A stretch of 33,626 nucleotides of DNA from Candidatus Neoruminococcus faecicola (lineage in GTDB: Bacteria > Bacillota > Clostridia > Oscillospirales > Ruminococcaceae). The position numbers were made by a program, and so were the translations under genes. Below, in pieces: positions 16,177-24,422 of the stretch; position 1 is the first letter of the stretch; the number at the start of each line of letters is the position of its first letter. The stretch covers positions 1-33,626 of the forward strand of contig CAJFPC010000026.1 in assembly GCA_904398325.1 (NCBI GenBank). The letters run 5' to 3'. The notes under the pieces were generated by a model. The model worked only from the letters and a program-made list of their open reading frames with translations. It had not been told where the DNA came from and made no database searches.

Positions 16177-17025
16177 GTGCTTATTCCTTTTTCCAAAATG
16201 CACGGCATCGGCAACGACTATGTGTATGTCAACGGCTTTCAGACCCACATCCCCGATCCGGCGAAATTTTCCGTCTTTATCAGCGACCGGCATTTCGGCA
16301 TCGGCAGCGACGGGCTGATCCTGATCCTGCCCTCTGAGACTGCAGATTTCAAAATGCGCATGTACAACGCCGACGGCTCGGAGGGGGCCATGTGCGGCAA
16401 TGCCACCCGCTGCATCGGTAAATATGTTTATGACAACCGGATGACAGATAAGACCAGCATCACGCTGGAAACCCGCAGCGGCATCAAATATCTGGATCTG
16501 ACGGTGCGGGACGGCAAGGTCACCGACGTGACGGTGGATATGGGCAAGGCTATCCTGGAGCCGGCAAAAATCCCGGTGAAAAGCGACCTGAGCCGCTTTG
16601 TCGACCAGGAGATCCTGGTGGATGGGCAGCCCTGGCGGGTGACCGCCGTCTCGATGGGCAACCCTCACGCCGTGACCTTCTGCAAGGAGGTCGACTCCCT
16701 GGAGCTGGAAAAGATCGGCCCGGCCTTTGAGCATCATCCCCTTTTCCCTGACCGGGTGAATACGGAGTTTGTGCGCGTCATCAACCCCACGGAAATCCAG
16801 ATGCGGGTCTGGGAGCGGGGCTCCGGTGAAACCTTCGCCTGCGGCACCGGCGCCTGCGCCTCGGTGGTGGCCAGTGTGGAAAACGGCCTCTGCCGGCGGG
16901 GGGAGAGGGTCACCGTTCACCTGCGGGGCGGCGACCTTGGCATCACTTACCGCATGGATGGCACCGTGCTGATGCAGGGCCCCGCCACCCATGTGTTCGA
17001 TGGCGAAATCGAATTTGATTTTTGA
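16177..17025 (+). CDS. dapF: diaminopimelate epimerase
   Basis: Converts LL- to meso-diaminopimelate for lysine and peptidoglycan synthesis, in the cytosol. The 282 residues show the two catalytic cysteines of the family: the first in GAMCGNATRCIG (about residue 75) and the second in FACGTGACA (about residue 223). FSKMHGIGNDYVYV at the N-terminus and VSMGNPHAV are also typical. The start is GTG at 16177, preceded by GGGAGGG at good spacing. dapL follows after 12 bases, so substrate (LL-DAP) and maker are co-expressed. Confidence 0.97.
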   Translation: MLIPFSKMHGIGNDYVYVNGFQTHIPDPAKFSVFISDRHFGIGSDGLILILPSETADFKMRMYNADGSEGAMCGNATRCIGKYVYDNRMTDKTSITLETRSGIKYLDLTVRDGKVTDVTVDMGKAILEPAKIPVKSDLSRFVDQEILVDGQPWRVTAVSMGNPHAVTFCKEVDSLELEKIGPAFEHHPLFPDRVNTEFVRVINPTEIQMRVWERGSGETFACGTGACASVVASVENGLCRRGERVTVHLRGGDLGITYRMDGTVLMQGPATHVFDGEIEFDF

Positions 17026-17037
17026 GGAGGAATCGCT

Positions 17038-18231
17038 ATGGCTTTGATCAATGGGCATTTTCTGGAGCTGGAGGACAGCTATCTGTTCTCCACCGTCAAT
17101 AAAAAGGTGGCCGCCTTCGGCGAGGCTCATCCGGAAAAGAAAATCATCCGCATGGGCATCGGCGACGTGACGCTGCCGCTGGCCCCCGCCGTTATCGACG
17201 CGCTGCACCAGGCGGTGGACGAAATGGCCACCAAGGAAGGGTTCCACGGCTACGGCCCGGAACAGGGCTACGACTTTTTGCGCGGCGCGGTGCGGGATTA
17301 TTACAAGACCCACGGCGTGGAGCTGGAAGCAGACGAAATTTTCATCAGCGACGGCGCCAAAAGCGACATCGGCAACATCACCGACCTGTTTGACGGCGCC
17401 AATACGGTGATGATCCCCGACCCCGTCTACCCGGTGTATGTGGATACCAACATCATGGACGGCCGCACCATCCTGTACCTGTCGGCCACGCCGGAAAACG
17501 ACTTTCTCCCCATGCCGGACGGCCGCCATGCCGACCTGGTGTATCTGTGCTCCCCCAACAACCCCACCGGCGCGGTCTACACCCGGGAACAGCTGAAGGC
17601 CTGGGTGGACTACGCCCTGGAAAACGAGGCGGTGCTGCTGTTTGACGCGGCCTATGAATCCTTCATCACCGATGAGAAACTGCCGCACAGCATCTATGAG
17701 GTGGAGGGCGCCAAAGAATGCGCCATCGAATTCTGCTCCCTTTCCAAGACGGCCGGCTTCACCGGCACCCGCTGCGGCTATACCGTGGTGCCCAAGGCGC
17801 TTTACGGCAAAACTGCTGCCGGTGAAAAGGTGCAGCCCAACCGCCTGTGGCTGCGCCGCCAGACCACCAAGTTTAACGGCGTGCCCTACATCATCCAGCG
17901 GGGCGCAGCGGCGGTCTTCACCCCGGAGGGGCGGGCGCAGTGCCTTAACATGATCGCCTATTACCGCGAAAACGCCAAGCTGATGGCCGATGTGCTGACC
18001 CGCAAGGGCATCTACTTTACCGGCGGCATCAACTCCCCCTATATCTGGATGGAGTGCCCGGGCAAGATGGGCTCCTGGGAATTCTTCGACTTCCTGCTGG
18101 AAAAGGCCGCCGTGGTGGGCACCCCCGGCGCAGGCTTTGGGGTCAACGGCGAAGGCTTCTTCCGCCTGACCGCCTTCGGCAACCATGAAAACGCCGAAGA
18201 GGCCATGGCCCGTCTGGAAGAGCTGCTGTAA
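17038..18231 (+). CDS. dapL: LL-diaminopimelate aminotransferase
   Basis: PLP enzyme that makes LL-DAP directly from tetrahydrodipicolinate and glutamate, bypassing the acyl-DAP steps. The 397 residues have the class I/II aminotransferase pattern: RMGIGDVTLPL near residue 35, YGPEQGYDFLR, FISDGAKSDIGN, PDPVYPVY, YLCSPNNPTG, FDAAYESF, and the PLP lysine in SLSKTAGFTGTRCGY (about residue 235). Length and motifs fit DapL better than generic aspartate aminotransferases. The SD GAGGAGG overlaps the dapF end. The pair forms a two-gene unit closed by a strong terminator. Confidence 0.95.
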   Translation: MALINGHFLELEDSYLFSTVNKKVAAFGEAHPEKKIIRMGIGDVTLPLAPAVIDALHQAVDEMATKEGFHGYGPEQGYDFLRGAVRDYYKTHGVELEADEIFISDGAKSDIGNITDLFDGANTVMIPDPVYPVYVDTNIMDGRTILYLSATPENDFLPMPDGRHADLVYLCSPNNPTGAVYTREQLKAWVDYALENEAVLLFDAAYESFITDEKLPHSIYEVEGAKECAIEFCSLSKTAGFTGTRCGYTVVPKALYGKTAAGEKVQPNRLWLRRQTTKFNGVPYIIQRGAAAVFTPEGRAQCLNMIAYYRENAKLMADVLTRKGIYFTGGINSPYIWMECPGKMGSWEFFDFLLEKAAVVGTPGAGFGVNGEGFFRLTAFGNHENAEEAMARLEELL

Positions 18232-18265
18232 AGGCTGTTCCCCTGCCGGTTTTATTCTGTGCAGC

Positions 18266-18300
18266 AGAGCGCCGCTCCCGATTGGGAGCGGCGCTCTTTT
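18266..18300 (+). terminator. terminator of dapF-dapL
   Basis: Perfect 14-bp stem (18266-18279 with 18284-18297), loop GATT, followed by TTTT and a pyrimidine-rich stretch. 34 bases after the dapL stop. On the minus strand the stem lacks a T-tract. Confidence 0.9.
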
Positions 18301-18342
18301 CTTTCCTTTCTTTTCCTGTCTTTGCCGCCGGGGCCTGCTGCG

Positions 18343-18669
18343 TCAATCCTGCAGCTCCAGGGCGCCGGCCCCGCTGGTGGTCATCAGCATGAAATCATCC
18401 GTGCCGGTAAACTTGCCATAAATCAGCGTCACCTCACCGGCGTAGGCTTCCCCATCCCGCTCGGCCTCCACCGACAGGGTGACCGTCCGGGCCGTGCCGA
18501 GAAAGTCCGTGTTCTCCTTGGTATCCTCCACCTGGCAGGAGGAAACCTCATAGCCGCTGCGCTCCAGATAGGCGGCTGCATCCTCCCGGTAGCGGCTCTC
18601 CTCGCCGCACCCCGCCAGAGAAAGGGCCATCACACACAGGCTAAAAACCGCAATCAGATATTTTTTCAT
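18343..18669 (-). CDS. small lipoprotein of unknown function
   Basis: A 108-residue protein with a lipoprotein signal: MKKYLIAVF, hydrophobic core, lipobox LAGC with Cys21. The mature part (about 87 residues) contains YREDAAAYLERSGYEV, VTLSVEAERDGEAYAGEVTLIYG and ends GALELQD; it looks like a small alpha/beta domain, not one I recognise. Strong ribosome site (AAGGAG). It follows the CHAP gene by 71 bases with no clear terminator between, so the two may be cotranscribed. Confidence 0.75.
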   Translation of the reverse strand: MKKYLIAVFSLCVMALSLAGCGEESRYREDAAAYLERSGYEVSSCQVEDTKENTDFLGTARTVTLSVEAERDGEAYAGEVTLIYGKFTGTDDFMLMTTSGAGALELQD

Positions 18670-18740
18670 GTTACTGCACTCCTTATAAATTTATTTATTT
18701 GAAAATTCTTTCCTTAGAGCTAAACAGCCAATCTGGCATC

Positions 18741-19568
18741 TCATTGCCGGGCTGCTCCGGCATAATCCGGCGAGATGATATAAACCGCATAGCCTTGATA
18801 CATCCGGCCGGTGGCGGGGTTTTCAATCTCGATCTCGCTCTCCTTGACGCTGTTGCCGGAATTGCCATGGATGATATGGAGCACCGGGCTGCCGTCCCGC
18901 TGGGTGACACGCTCGAGAAGGGCGGTATGGCTGAGGGACTTTGCCTTGGTGGAGGTACCATCCCAGGCGAAGAGGATCACATCCCCCGGCTGAGGCTTGT
19001 AATCGCCGCCGGCATAGACGGTCTCGGCCCACTGATAGCAGGTGCCGCCAAAGCTGCTGGGCACGGCGGAAACGGCATTGCCGAATACGCTTGCCGGAAT
19101 TCCCGCCTGCCGGGCGCACCAGGAGGCAAACTCCGAGCACCAGGCCGTGCCCTGGGTGCCCAGCAGACGGCCGTATTCCGTGTAATCCCGGCTGCCGGCG
19201 GTTTCGCCATCCAGCTGGGAGGCGCCGTCCCCCTCCCGATAGCCCACTTGGGACCGGGCCACCGCCAGGATATCCTGCCGCTGGTCACCGGTAAGCTGCA
19301 CCGCCCCAAGACGGCGGTAATAGTCGCTCTCCCGATAGCTGCCGGAGTAATCCTCCTCCACGGCGGCCTCTTGTTCCGCCTGCGGGGCATTGGAGGCCGC
19401 TTCCCCCTTCTCCCCGTCGGAAATTGTAAACGTCTGGCTGGGATACCAGCGCAGTGTCTGCAGCTGCTGCGCAAAATCCACAGTCCCGGCGGCCTGTGCG
19501 GTGAGGGCGCCCTGCGCCAGCAGACAGGCGGTCAAAAGAGCCGCAGCAATCTGTTTTCTCATTTTCAT
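18741..19568 (-). CDS. secreted CHAP-domain protein (putative peptidoglycan amidase/endopeptidase)
   Basis: A 275-residue exported protein. The signal peptide is about 1-27 (MKMRK, hydrophobic core, cut near AQA-AG), followed by an acidic linker (about 52-80). A cysteine-peptidase (CHAP/NlpC-like) domain covers about 90-270: the nucleophile is in TAWCSEFASWC (Cys144), the His in SHTALLE (His214), and HGNSG at 234-238 gives the third polar residue. CPxxQPGDVILF-like sequence (KPQPGDVILFAWDG) is typical of CHAP. It probably cuts peptide cross-links or stems in the cell wall. SD AAAGGAG. It lies just beyond the dlt operon terminator and is a separate unit. Confidence 0.85.
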   Translation of the reverse strand: MKMRKQIAAALLTACLLAQGALTAQAAGTVDFAQQLQTLRWYPSQTFTISDGEKGEAASNAPQAEQEAAVEEDYSGSYRESDYYRRLGAVQLTGDQRQDILAVARSQVGYREGDGASQLDGETAGSRDYTEYGRLLGTQGTAWCSEFASWCARQAGIPASVFGNAVSAVPSSFGGTCYQWAETVYAGGDYKPQPGDVILFAWDGTSTKAKSLSHTALLERVTQRDGSPVLHIIHGNSGNSVKESEIEIENPATGRMYQGYAVYIISPDYAGAARQ

Positions 19569-19667
19569 GGTGATAACGCTCCTTTGTCAGTGGTTCAGGT
19601 TTTTCCCTTTGCCTGATAGACACCGCCGGGAGGCGGAAGGTTTTATCCTCCGCGAAAAAATTTTAAA

Positions 19668-19720
19668 AAAAATAAAAATCCCCGTATCACGGCACGGCCG
19701 CCGTCATACGGGGATTTTTT
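19668..19720 (-). terminator. terminator of the dlt operon
   Basis: Stem AATCCCCGTAT with ATACGGGGATT plus inner ACGGC/GCCGT. On the minus strand it is followed by TTTTTATTTTTTTT; the plus strand also has a T-run, so it may work both ways. It starts 12 bases after the dltX-like stop codon. Confidence 0.92.
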
Positions 19721-19732
19721 CTCTCTCTGTTT

Positions 19733-19894
19733 TCAAAAAGCGTTGTAAACGAAGGAAATTTCTGCCTGGGGCGCCAGCAGCCCAAAGGCCAGCAGCGCCG
19801 CGGCCGCCAGCACATACCAGAGCAGGCGGGCCGCTGTGTGGCGGTAGACCCAATCCTTACAGGCCGTAATAGTAGTCGATAAGCGCCCGATCAA
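19733..19894 (-). CDS. dltX: DltX-like small membrane protein, last gene of the dlt operon
   Basis: A small frame overlapping the end of dltD encodes about 53 residues from a TTG at 19894, ending ISFVYNAF at TGA 19733-19735. It has a basic N-terminal part (CKDWVYRHTAARLLW), one membrane helix (about residues 24-41) and the aromatic C-terminus FVYNAF. DltX proteins of Bacilli share exactly this plan and end in F-I-Y-N-x-F. The TTG has GGAAGGGGTGG seven bases upstream, though that also codes for part of DltD. Nearer non-ATG starts are possible. DltX is required for D-alanylation and its C-terminal Tyr motif is proposed to pass D-Ala between DltB and DltD. Here it lies last instead of first as in many Bacilli. 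Confidence 0.72.
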   Translation of the reverse strand: MIGRLSTTITACKDWVYRHTAARLLWYVLAAAALLAFGLLAPQAEISFVYNAF

Positions 19895-21068
19895 CCGAAA
19901 GCCACCCCTTCCATCCCAAATGCATGGTGTCGCACATAAAATACGGCTCATACTCATAGCCGGTGAGATCCAGCATCTGGATGCCGTATTCCTCCGCGAT
20001 CTGCCGGACCTGCTCATAATACTGCTGCCGCCTCTCGGCAGTGAAGCCGGTATAATCGCTCCACTGGCCGTGCAGCGGCACATGGATGAACAGCGGTTCG
20101 ATGCCCTTTTCCCGGCAGATTTCAAACAGGATGCGCAAATCGTCATATCCCGGGGAAACGGAATAATCCAGAGCAGCGTCCCGGTCCTTCTGGCGCTCCA
20201 GCCGGGAGCCGATATAGGTGGTATAGTAGTCGTTTTCCATACCGAACCCGTTGTTGGAGGACATCGCCTCCCCCTCGGCTGTCGCCGCGGCCTCCTCCGC
20301 CGCCCAATCGATGGGCTGCGGCTGCGCCGGCGCTTTTGTATCCACCCCCTGCAGCAGCACCTGCCGGGCCGACGCCTGGTCCTTCAGCCTGTACCAGTAC
20401 CGGCTGAAGGCGTAATACGGCGACAGCACCGCATGCTCCATGCTGGAAAGGAGGCTGGGCTGCGCCTGGTGCTCCGCCAGTGCCCGGATGGCCGGGTCCA
20501 CCGGGGAAGCGCCCTCGGTCTCTTCATAGGCGGCCAGCAGCTGAGCCACCCGGGCGGAAAGATAGCCTTTGACCTCCTGGGAAAGATCCTCATCCTCCAA
20601 AAGGGCCAAATACTGCTCATAGGAAAAATTGGCAAAAAACAGATCCGGCGCGATGCCCTCCGGCACAAAGGACTGGGGCGAGGTGATGAGCACGACCTTT
20701 TTGCCGGCGAGGCTGTCTCCCGAGGCGGCAATCTGGATGGCGTGGATCAGCGACTGGCAGGAGCCGCGCCCGATCAAATCCACCTGGAAGCCCGCCCGCT
20801 TGCCCGCAAAAAAATTGGCGGGATGGGTGGAAATTTCTGTGGTGCGCAGCTCGCTGGAACCGAAAATGAGCAGCGTATCCTCCTGGGCGGCGGACTGCTC
20901 CACCAGATAGGTGCCGCTGATCTTCTCGGTATGGTTATAATCTCCTACGCTGTCCCGCCAGGGCGGCAGAGAGGCCTGCAAAAGCTCCTCCGCCCCCCAA
21001 AAAAGCAGAGCGGCGGCAGAGACAGCCGCCGCTGCCGGGAAACCGACGCGCCGCAGCATCTCGTTCAT
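19857..21068 (-). CDS. dltD: D-alanyl-lipoteichoic acid biosynthesis protein DltD
   Basis: Membrane-anchored SGNH-type protein that acts on the outer face in D-Ala transfer to teichoic acid. 403 residues: one N-terminal membrane segment (about 8-30), then the catalytic serine motif FGSSELR (Ser71/72), GRGSCQS, ITSPQSFVPEG, VPLHGQWSDYTG, and the C-terminal CDTMHLGWKGW carrying Asp380 and His383. Starts in a 4-base overlap with the dltC stop (translation coupling), and its 3' end overlaps the dltX-like gene. Confidence 0.95.
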   Translation of the reverse strand: MNEMLRRVGFPAAAAVSAAALLFWGAEELLQASLPPWRDSVGDYNHTEKISGTYLVEQSAAQEDTLLIFGSSELRTTEISTHPANFFAGKRAGFQVDLIGRGSCQSLIHAIQIAASGDSLAGKKVVLITSPQSFVPEGIAPDLFFANFSYEQYLALLEDEDLSQEVKGYLSARVAQLLAAYEETEGASPVDPAIRALAEHQAQPSLLSSMEHAVLSPYYAFSRYWYRLKDQASARQVLLQGVDTKAPAQPQPIDWAAEEAAATAEGEAMSSNNGFGMENDYYTTYIGSRLERQKDRDAALDYSVSPGYDDLRILFEICREKGIEPLFIHVPLHGQWSDYTGFTAERRQQYYEQVRQIAEEYGIQMLDLTGYEYEPYFMCDTMHLGWKGWLSVDRALIDYYYGL

Positions 21069-21310
21069 CGCTGTGCCTCCCGCAAAAGGGCGGCGATTTT
21101 CATCGGGGTGGAAATTTCACTGCGGGAAAGATCGCTGATCTCCAGTGCAATACCGAAGGCCTCCTCCAGCGACACCAGCAGCTGAATCACCCCGAAGGAA
21201 TCCAGCAGCCCCTCTTCAAACAGCTCGGTGTCTCCGCCGATTTCCCCATCCTCTGCGCCGCACTGCTCACTGAGAATGGCAATAATCCTGTCTTCCATCG
21301 TCATCGCCAT
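21065..21310 (-). CDS. dltC: D-alanine carrier protein DltC
   Basis: Acyl-carrier-type protein of 81 residues that bears D-Ala on a phosphopantetheine arm. The attachment serine is Ser38 in LLDSFGVIQLL, with the usual four-helix pattern. SD GGGAGG nine bases before the ATG. It lies after an inserted lipoprotein gene and overlaps dltD by 4 bases. The alternative, a fatty-acid or NRPS carrier, is unlikely given its place between dltB and dltD. Confidence 0.95.
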   Translation of the reverse strand: MAMTMEDRIIAILSEQCGAEDGEIGGDTELFEEGLLDSFGVIQLLVSLEEAFGIALEISDLSRSEISTPMKIAALLREAQR

Positions 21311-21325
21311 AACAAAATACCTCCC

Positions 21326-21754
21326 TTATATCGTTCCCGGCGGATCGATCAGCAGCCGAATCTCCCGGTAGTTCCGAATCATGTCGCCGGCGTCTTCCCG
21401 GGACTGGCCGTCCTCGTAATAATACCGGACAAACACCGGCGGATAAATATTCAGCTCCTCATATTCCAGCGGGCCGTAAACCGCCTCATACTCCTCCAGC
21501 TCGGCAGAAAGCCGGGCCTGCAGCGCTTCCAGATCCGGCTCCGGCGTCACGGCGATCTGCTGCGGCGCCGGGGTGGGATAATCCTGCGGGCAATCCTCCC
21601 CCATATAATGGGCGCGCACCTCCTCCACCTGGCCGCTGCTGGAAGAAGACGCCGCTTGCGTCGGCGAGGCGCTGCTTTCGGTTCCGTCAGCGCAGCCGGT
21701 GAGCATGGCAGCCGCCAGCAGCGCGCAGAGAAAAGCGCGGGGAATCGGTCCCAT
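21326..21754 (-). CDS. lipoprotein inserted between dltB and dltC, with CPQDYP-PPVF module
   Basis: A 142-residue lipoprotein: signal MGPIPRAFLCALLAAAMLTGC (lipid Cys21), a Ser/Ala-rich linker, then a short domain with DCPQDYP, PDLEAL, a helix, YGPL and LNIYPPVF, and a charged tail. The ATG at 21754 is chosen because GGAGG is well spaced for it; the ATG six bases upstream directly abuts the SD. The segment at 21431-21595 aligns without gaps to the C-terminal part of the lipoprotein encoded at 26134-27078 (about 30 of 55 positions identical by eye). Gaps to dltB and dltC are 25 and 15 bases, so it is part of the operon. Family not recognised. Confidence 0.85.
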   Translation of the reverse strand: MGPIPRAFLCALLAAAMLTGCADGTESSASPTQAASSSSSGQVEEVRAHYMGEDCPQDYPTPAPQQIAVTPEPDLEALQARLSAELEEYEAVYGPLEYEELNIYPPVFVRYYYEDGQSREDAGDMIRNYREIRLLIDPPGTI

Positions 21755-21779
21755 AAACATCCTCCTTTGTCAAAGGCGC

Positions 21780-22913
21780 TTAAAACAGCCGCCCGGAAAA
21801 AATCAGCAGCCCGAAGGCAAACAGATGAAAGGTCACCAGCACACAGCACACCTGGCCCAGGCCCTGCTGTTTCACCCGGCGGAAGCCCTTCCAATGCAGG
21901 TCGAGGAATTCGTTCAGGCACATCAAAAGGCTGTGGTAAGCCCCGTAGACCAGGTAATGCGGCGCCAGCCCATGCCAGGCGCCCATCGCCATCATGGTGA
22001 GCAGATAGCCGAGATAAGAGGCGGTGCGGGGGTTTCGAAACCGCCTGGCCTTGAGGCTGCGCATCACAAAACGGCTATAGACATAATCCCGCAGCCAGGT
22101 GGAAAGGGAAATATGCCAGCGGGACCAGAAATCCTTCATATCCACGCTGAAAAAGGGCTGGCGGAAGTTTTCCGGCACCTGCACCCCCAAAAGATAGCCG
22201 GTGCCGATGGCCATGGAGCTGTATCCCGCAAAGTTGAAAAAGAGAAACAGCGTGTAGCCGTACAGGTAGGAAAGGGTGGCGCCAAGCCCCTCCGCCGGCA
22301 GGGGGGAAAGCCAGCAGGTCTGGATCAAGCCGCCCAGCAGGATGCCGGAAAAAGCCCCGCCCGCCAGCTTCCAGATGCCCCGGCCCAGCAGCTCCAGGTA
22401 CTTTTCCCGCCCGGGCGGGGCCTCCAAATCCTGCGCAAAGCGCCGCCAGCGGTCGATGGGCCCGGAGCTGACCGACGGGAAAAACAGCAGAAAATAGGCC
22501 AGCGTGCCCAGCGGCAGCGCCTGGATTCTGCCGTCATAAGAATCTAACAGCACCTCCACCGCCCGGAAGGTCATATAGCTTATCCCCATCAGCCTGAAAA
22601 AGCCGAAGGGCTCCCATATTTCCCCAATTTTCACCAGCGCCAGGGGCAGCAGCGCCAGCATTACCGCCAGCACCATCCCCGGCCGGGAGCGCCCGCCCCA
22701 GCGGTAATAAAGGCTGCAGAGAAGCAGCTCCCAGCAGGCAAAGAGCAGGAGCGCCGGCAGCTGGCCGTTTTGCCCGAAGACGATGGCGAGCATCACCAGC
22801 GAAAACACAAGGCCGTAGCCTCTGAGGGATTTGCCCCACAAACCCAGCGCCACTGCGGGCAAAAGTCCCAGCCCCAGCAGGTAAAAAAACAGCAGTCCCG
22901 AATAAGGGGTCAT
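21780..22913 (-). CDS. dltB: D-alanyl transfer protein DltB (MBOAT)
   Basis: Polytopic membrane acyltransferase of 377 residues that moves D-Ala from DltC to the outer face. MBOAT features: many membrane helices, FPSVSSGPIDRWRRF, the conserved FWSRWHISLSTWLRDYVYS, and the catalytic His314 in MGAWHGLAPHYLVYG. Its ATG overlaps the dltA stop by 4 bases. MBOAT enzymes also acylate other polymers, but here DltA, DltC and DltD fix the role. Confidence 0.95.
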   Translation of the reverse strand: MTPYSGLLFFYLLGLGLLPAVALGLWGKSLRGYGLVFSLVMLAIVFGQNGQLPALLLFACWELLLCSLYYRWGGRSRPGMVLAVMLALLPLALVKIGEIWEPFGFFRLMGISYMTFRAVEVLLDSYDGRIQALPLGTLAYFLLFFPSVSSGPIDRWRRFAQDLEAPPGREKYLELLGRGIWKLAGGAFSGILLGGLIQTCWLSPLPAEGLGATLSYLYGYTLFLFFNFAGYSSMAIGTGYLLGVQVPENFRQPFFSVDMKDFWSRWHISLSTWLRDYVYSRFVMRSLKARRFRNPRTASYLGYLLTMMAMGAWHGLAPHYLVYGAYHSLLMCLNEFLDLHWKGFRRVKQQGLGQVCCVLVTFHLFAFGLLIFSGRLF

Positions 22914-24409
22914 CGGCCTTCCACCTCCAGACGGCGGGCCAGGGCTTTTTTATCCACCTTGCCGTTGACGTTCAGCGGGAAGCTTTCCACCGCGAACAGC
23001 TTGCGGGGGATCATATAATCCGGCAGATATGCCGCCGCCTGCTTTTTCAGCTGGATGGCGCGCTTTAAGCTGCTCAGGCCGTCCGGCTCCTTGAGCAGTA
23101 AAAAGGCCGCCAGATACTGCACCTTTCCCCCCGACCAGACCGGCACCACCGCCGCCCGGGAGACATTGGGCAGTTTCTGCAGGTTGGCTTCCACGTCCTC
23201 CACCTCCACCCGGAAGCCGTCCAGCTTGAGCTGGTTGTCGGCCCGGCCCTGGTAATAGTAGAGGTCCTCCCGCTCAAAGCAGAGATCCCCTGTCCGATAG
23301 CCCCGCAGCCCGGTGGCCGGGTCGGTGAAAAAGCTCCTGGCCGTCAAATCCGGCCTGCCGAAATAGCCCGGCCCCACGCTGGGCCCCAGAATCACCAGCT
23401 CACCGGCGCCGCCCTCTTCTCCCTCCAGGCGCAGCTGAACGCCTGCAATGGGCGCGCCGATGGGAATAGAGCGCTCGGAGCGGCGCATGGCCTCGGTGAC
23501 CTCCACCGCCGTCACCAGCACCGTCGCCTCGGTGGGGCCGTAGGTGTTCACCACCCGGGCGCCGGGAAAGCGGACGGCCAGTTCCTCACAGAGAGTGTGG
23601 GTCAGCACCTCCCCGCAGAAGAGAAACTGCCGGACGCCGGGCAGCAGCGCTGCATCAAACTGCCGGGACTGGGCGCACAGCTCCGCAAAGGAGGGGGTGG
23701 AAACCCACAGGGTCAGCCCGGAATCCCCCAGCGCCTGGAACAGCTCGCGAAACTCCCGGGTCATCTGCTTATCCACACAAAACAGCGTCATCCCGCAGCT
23801 AAGCCCCGCATAAACGGCGCAGCCGGACACATCAAAGGAATAGGAAACCTGATTGAGCACCACGCCGCCCTCCTGGCCGGCATACCAGGGCAGCACCCCG
23901 CGGCAGAAGGCCTCCAGGTTGGCGGCCGTGACCACGACCCCTTTCGGGGCACCGGTGCTGCCGGAGGTAAACAGCAGATAAGCGGTATCCTGCCCCTGTA
24001 CCCAACAGTCGGATGGGATGGGGCGCGCCGGCGCGGAAAGGATTTCCTCCAGGCTGACCGCATCCAGCACCAGGGCGCTGCCCTGCGCACCCAGCCCGCC
24101 GAAATCCACCGCCACCCGGGGCTGCACTGCTTCCAGGATCATGGCAGCCCGCTCCCGGGGAACCGACCGGTCGATGGGCACATAGGCCCGGCCGGATTTG
24201 AGCGCGCCCAGCATGCAGCAGAGAAAATCCGTCTCCTTCTCGCCGTAAATCACCACCGGGGAACGGTCCTCCCCCAGATGATCCAGCAGCCAGGCGGCAA
24301 AGGCGCCGGAGCGCTCCTCCAGCTGCCGGTAGGTGAGCCGCTTTTCCCGGTTCACCAGCGCCACCCGGGAAGCGCCGGCATACTGCCGCAGTTTTTCCAG
24401 TACCAGCAT
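22910..24409 (-). CDS. dltA: D-alanine-[D-alanyl carrier protein] ligase
   Basis: Adenylation enzyme that activates D-Ala with ATP and loads it on DltC. 499 residues, the family length. Motifs: LLFTSGSTGAPKGVVV (about 145-160, core A3), SYSFDVSG, VNTYGPTEATV (A5), GYRTGDLCF (A7), KLDGFRVEVEDVE (A8) and NVNGKVDKKAL with Lys484 (A10). SD GGGGGAAGG. It begins 13 bases after the upstream lipoprotein gene, which places it inside a longer transcript and not at its head. Confidence 0.96.
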   Translation of the reverse strand: MLVLEKLRQYAGASRVALVNREKRLTYRQLEERSGAFAAWLLDHLGEDRSPVVIYGEKETDFLCCMLGALKSGRAYVPIDRSVPRERAAMILEAVQPRVAVDFGGLGAQGSALVLDAVSLEEILSAPARPIPSDCWVQGQDTAYLLFTSGSTGAPKGVVVTAANLEAFCRGVLPWYAGQEGGVVLNQVSYSFDVSGCAVYAGLSCGMTLFCVDKQMTREFRELFQALGDSGLTLWVSTPSFAELCAQSRQFDAALLPGVRQFLFCGEVLTHTLCEELAVRFPGARVVNTYGPTEATVLVTAVEVTEAMRRSERSIPIGAPIAGVQLRLEGEEGGAGELVILGPSVGPGYFGRPDLTARSFFTDPATGLRGYRTGDLCFEREDLYYYQGRADNQLKLDGFRVEVEDVEANLQKLPNVSRAAVVPVWSGGKVQYLAAFLLLKEPDGLSSLKRAIQLKKQAAAYLPDYMIPRKLFAVESFPLNVNGKVDKKALARRLEVEGR

Positions 24410-24422
24410 GGCGCCTTCCCCC

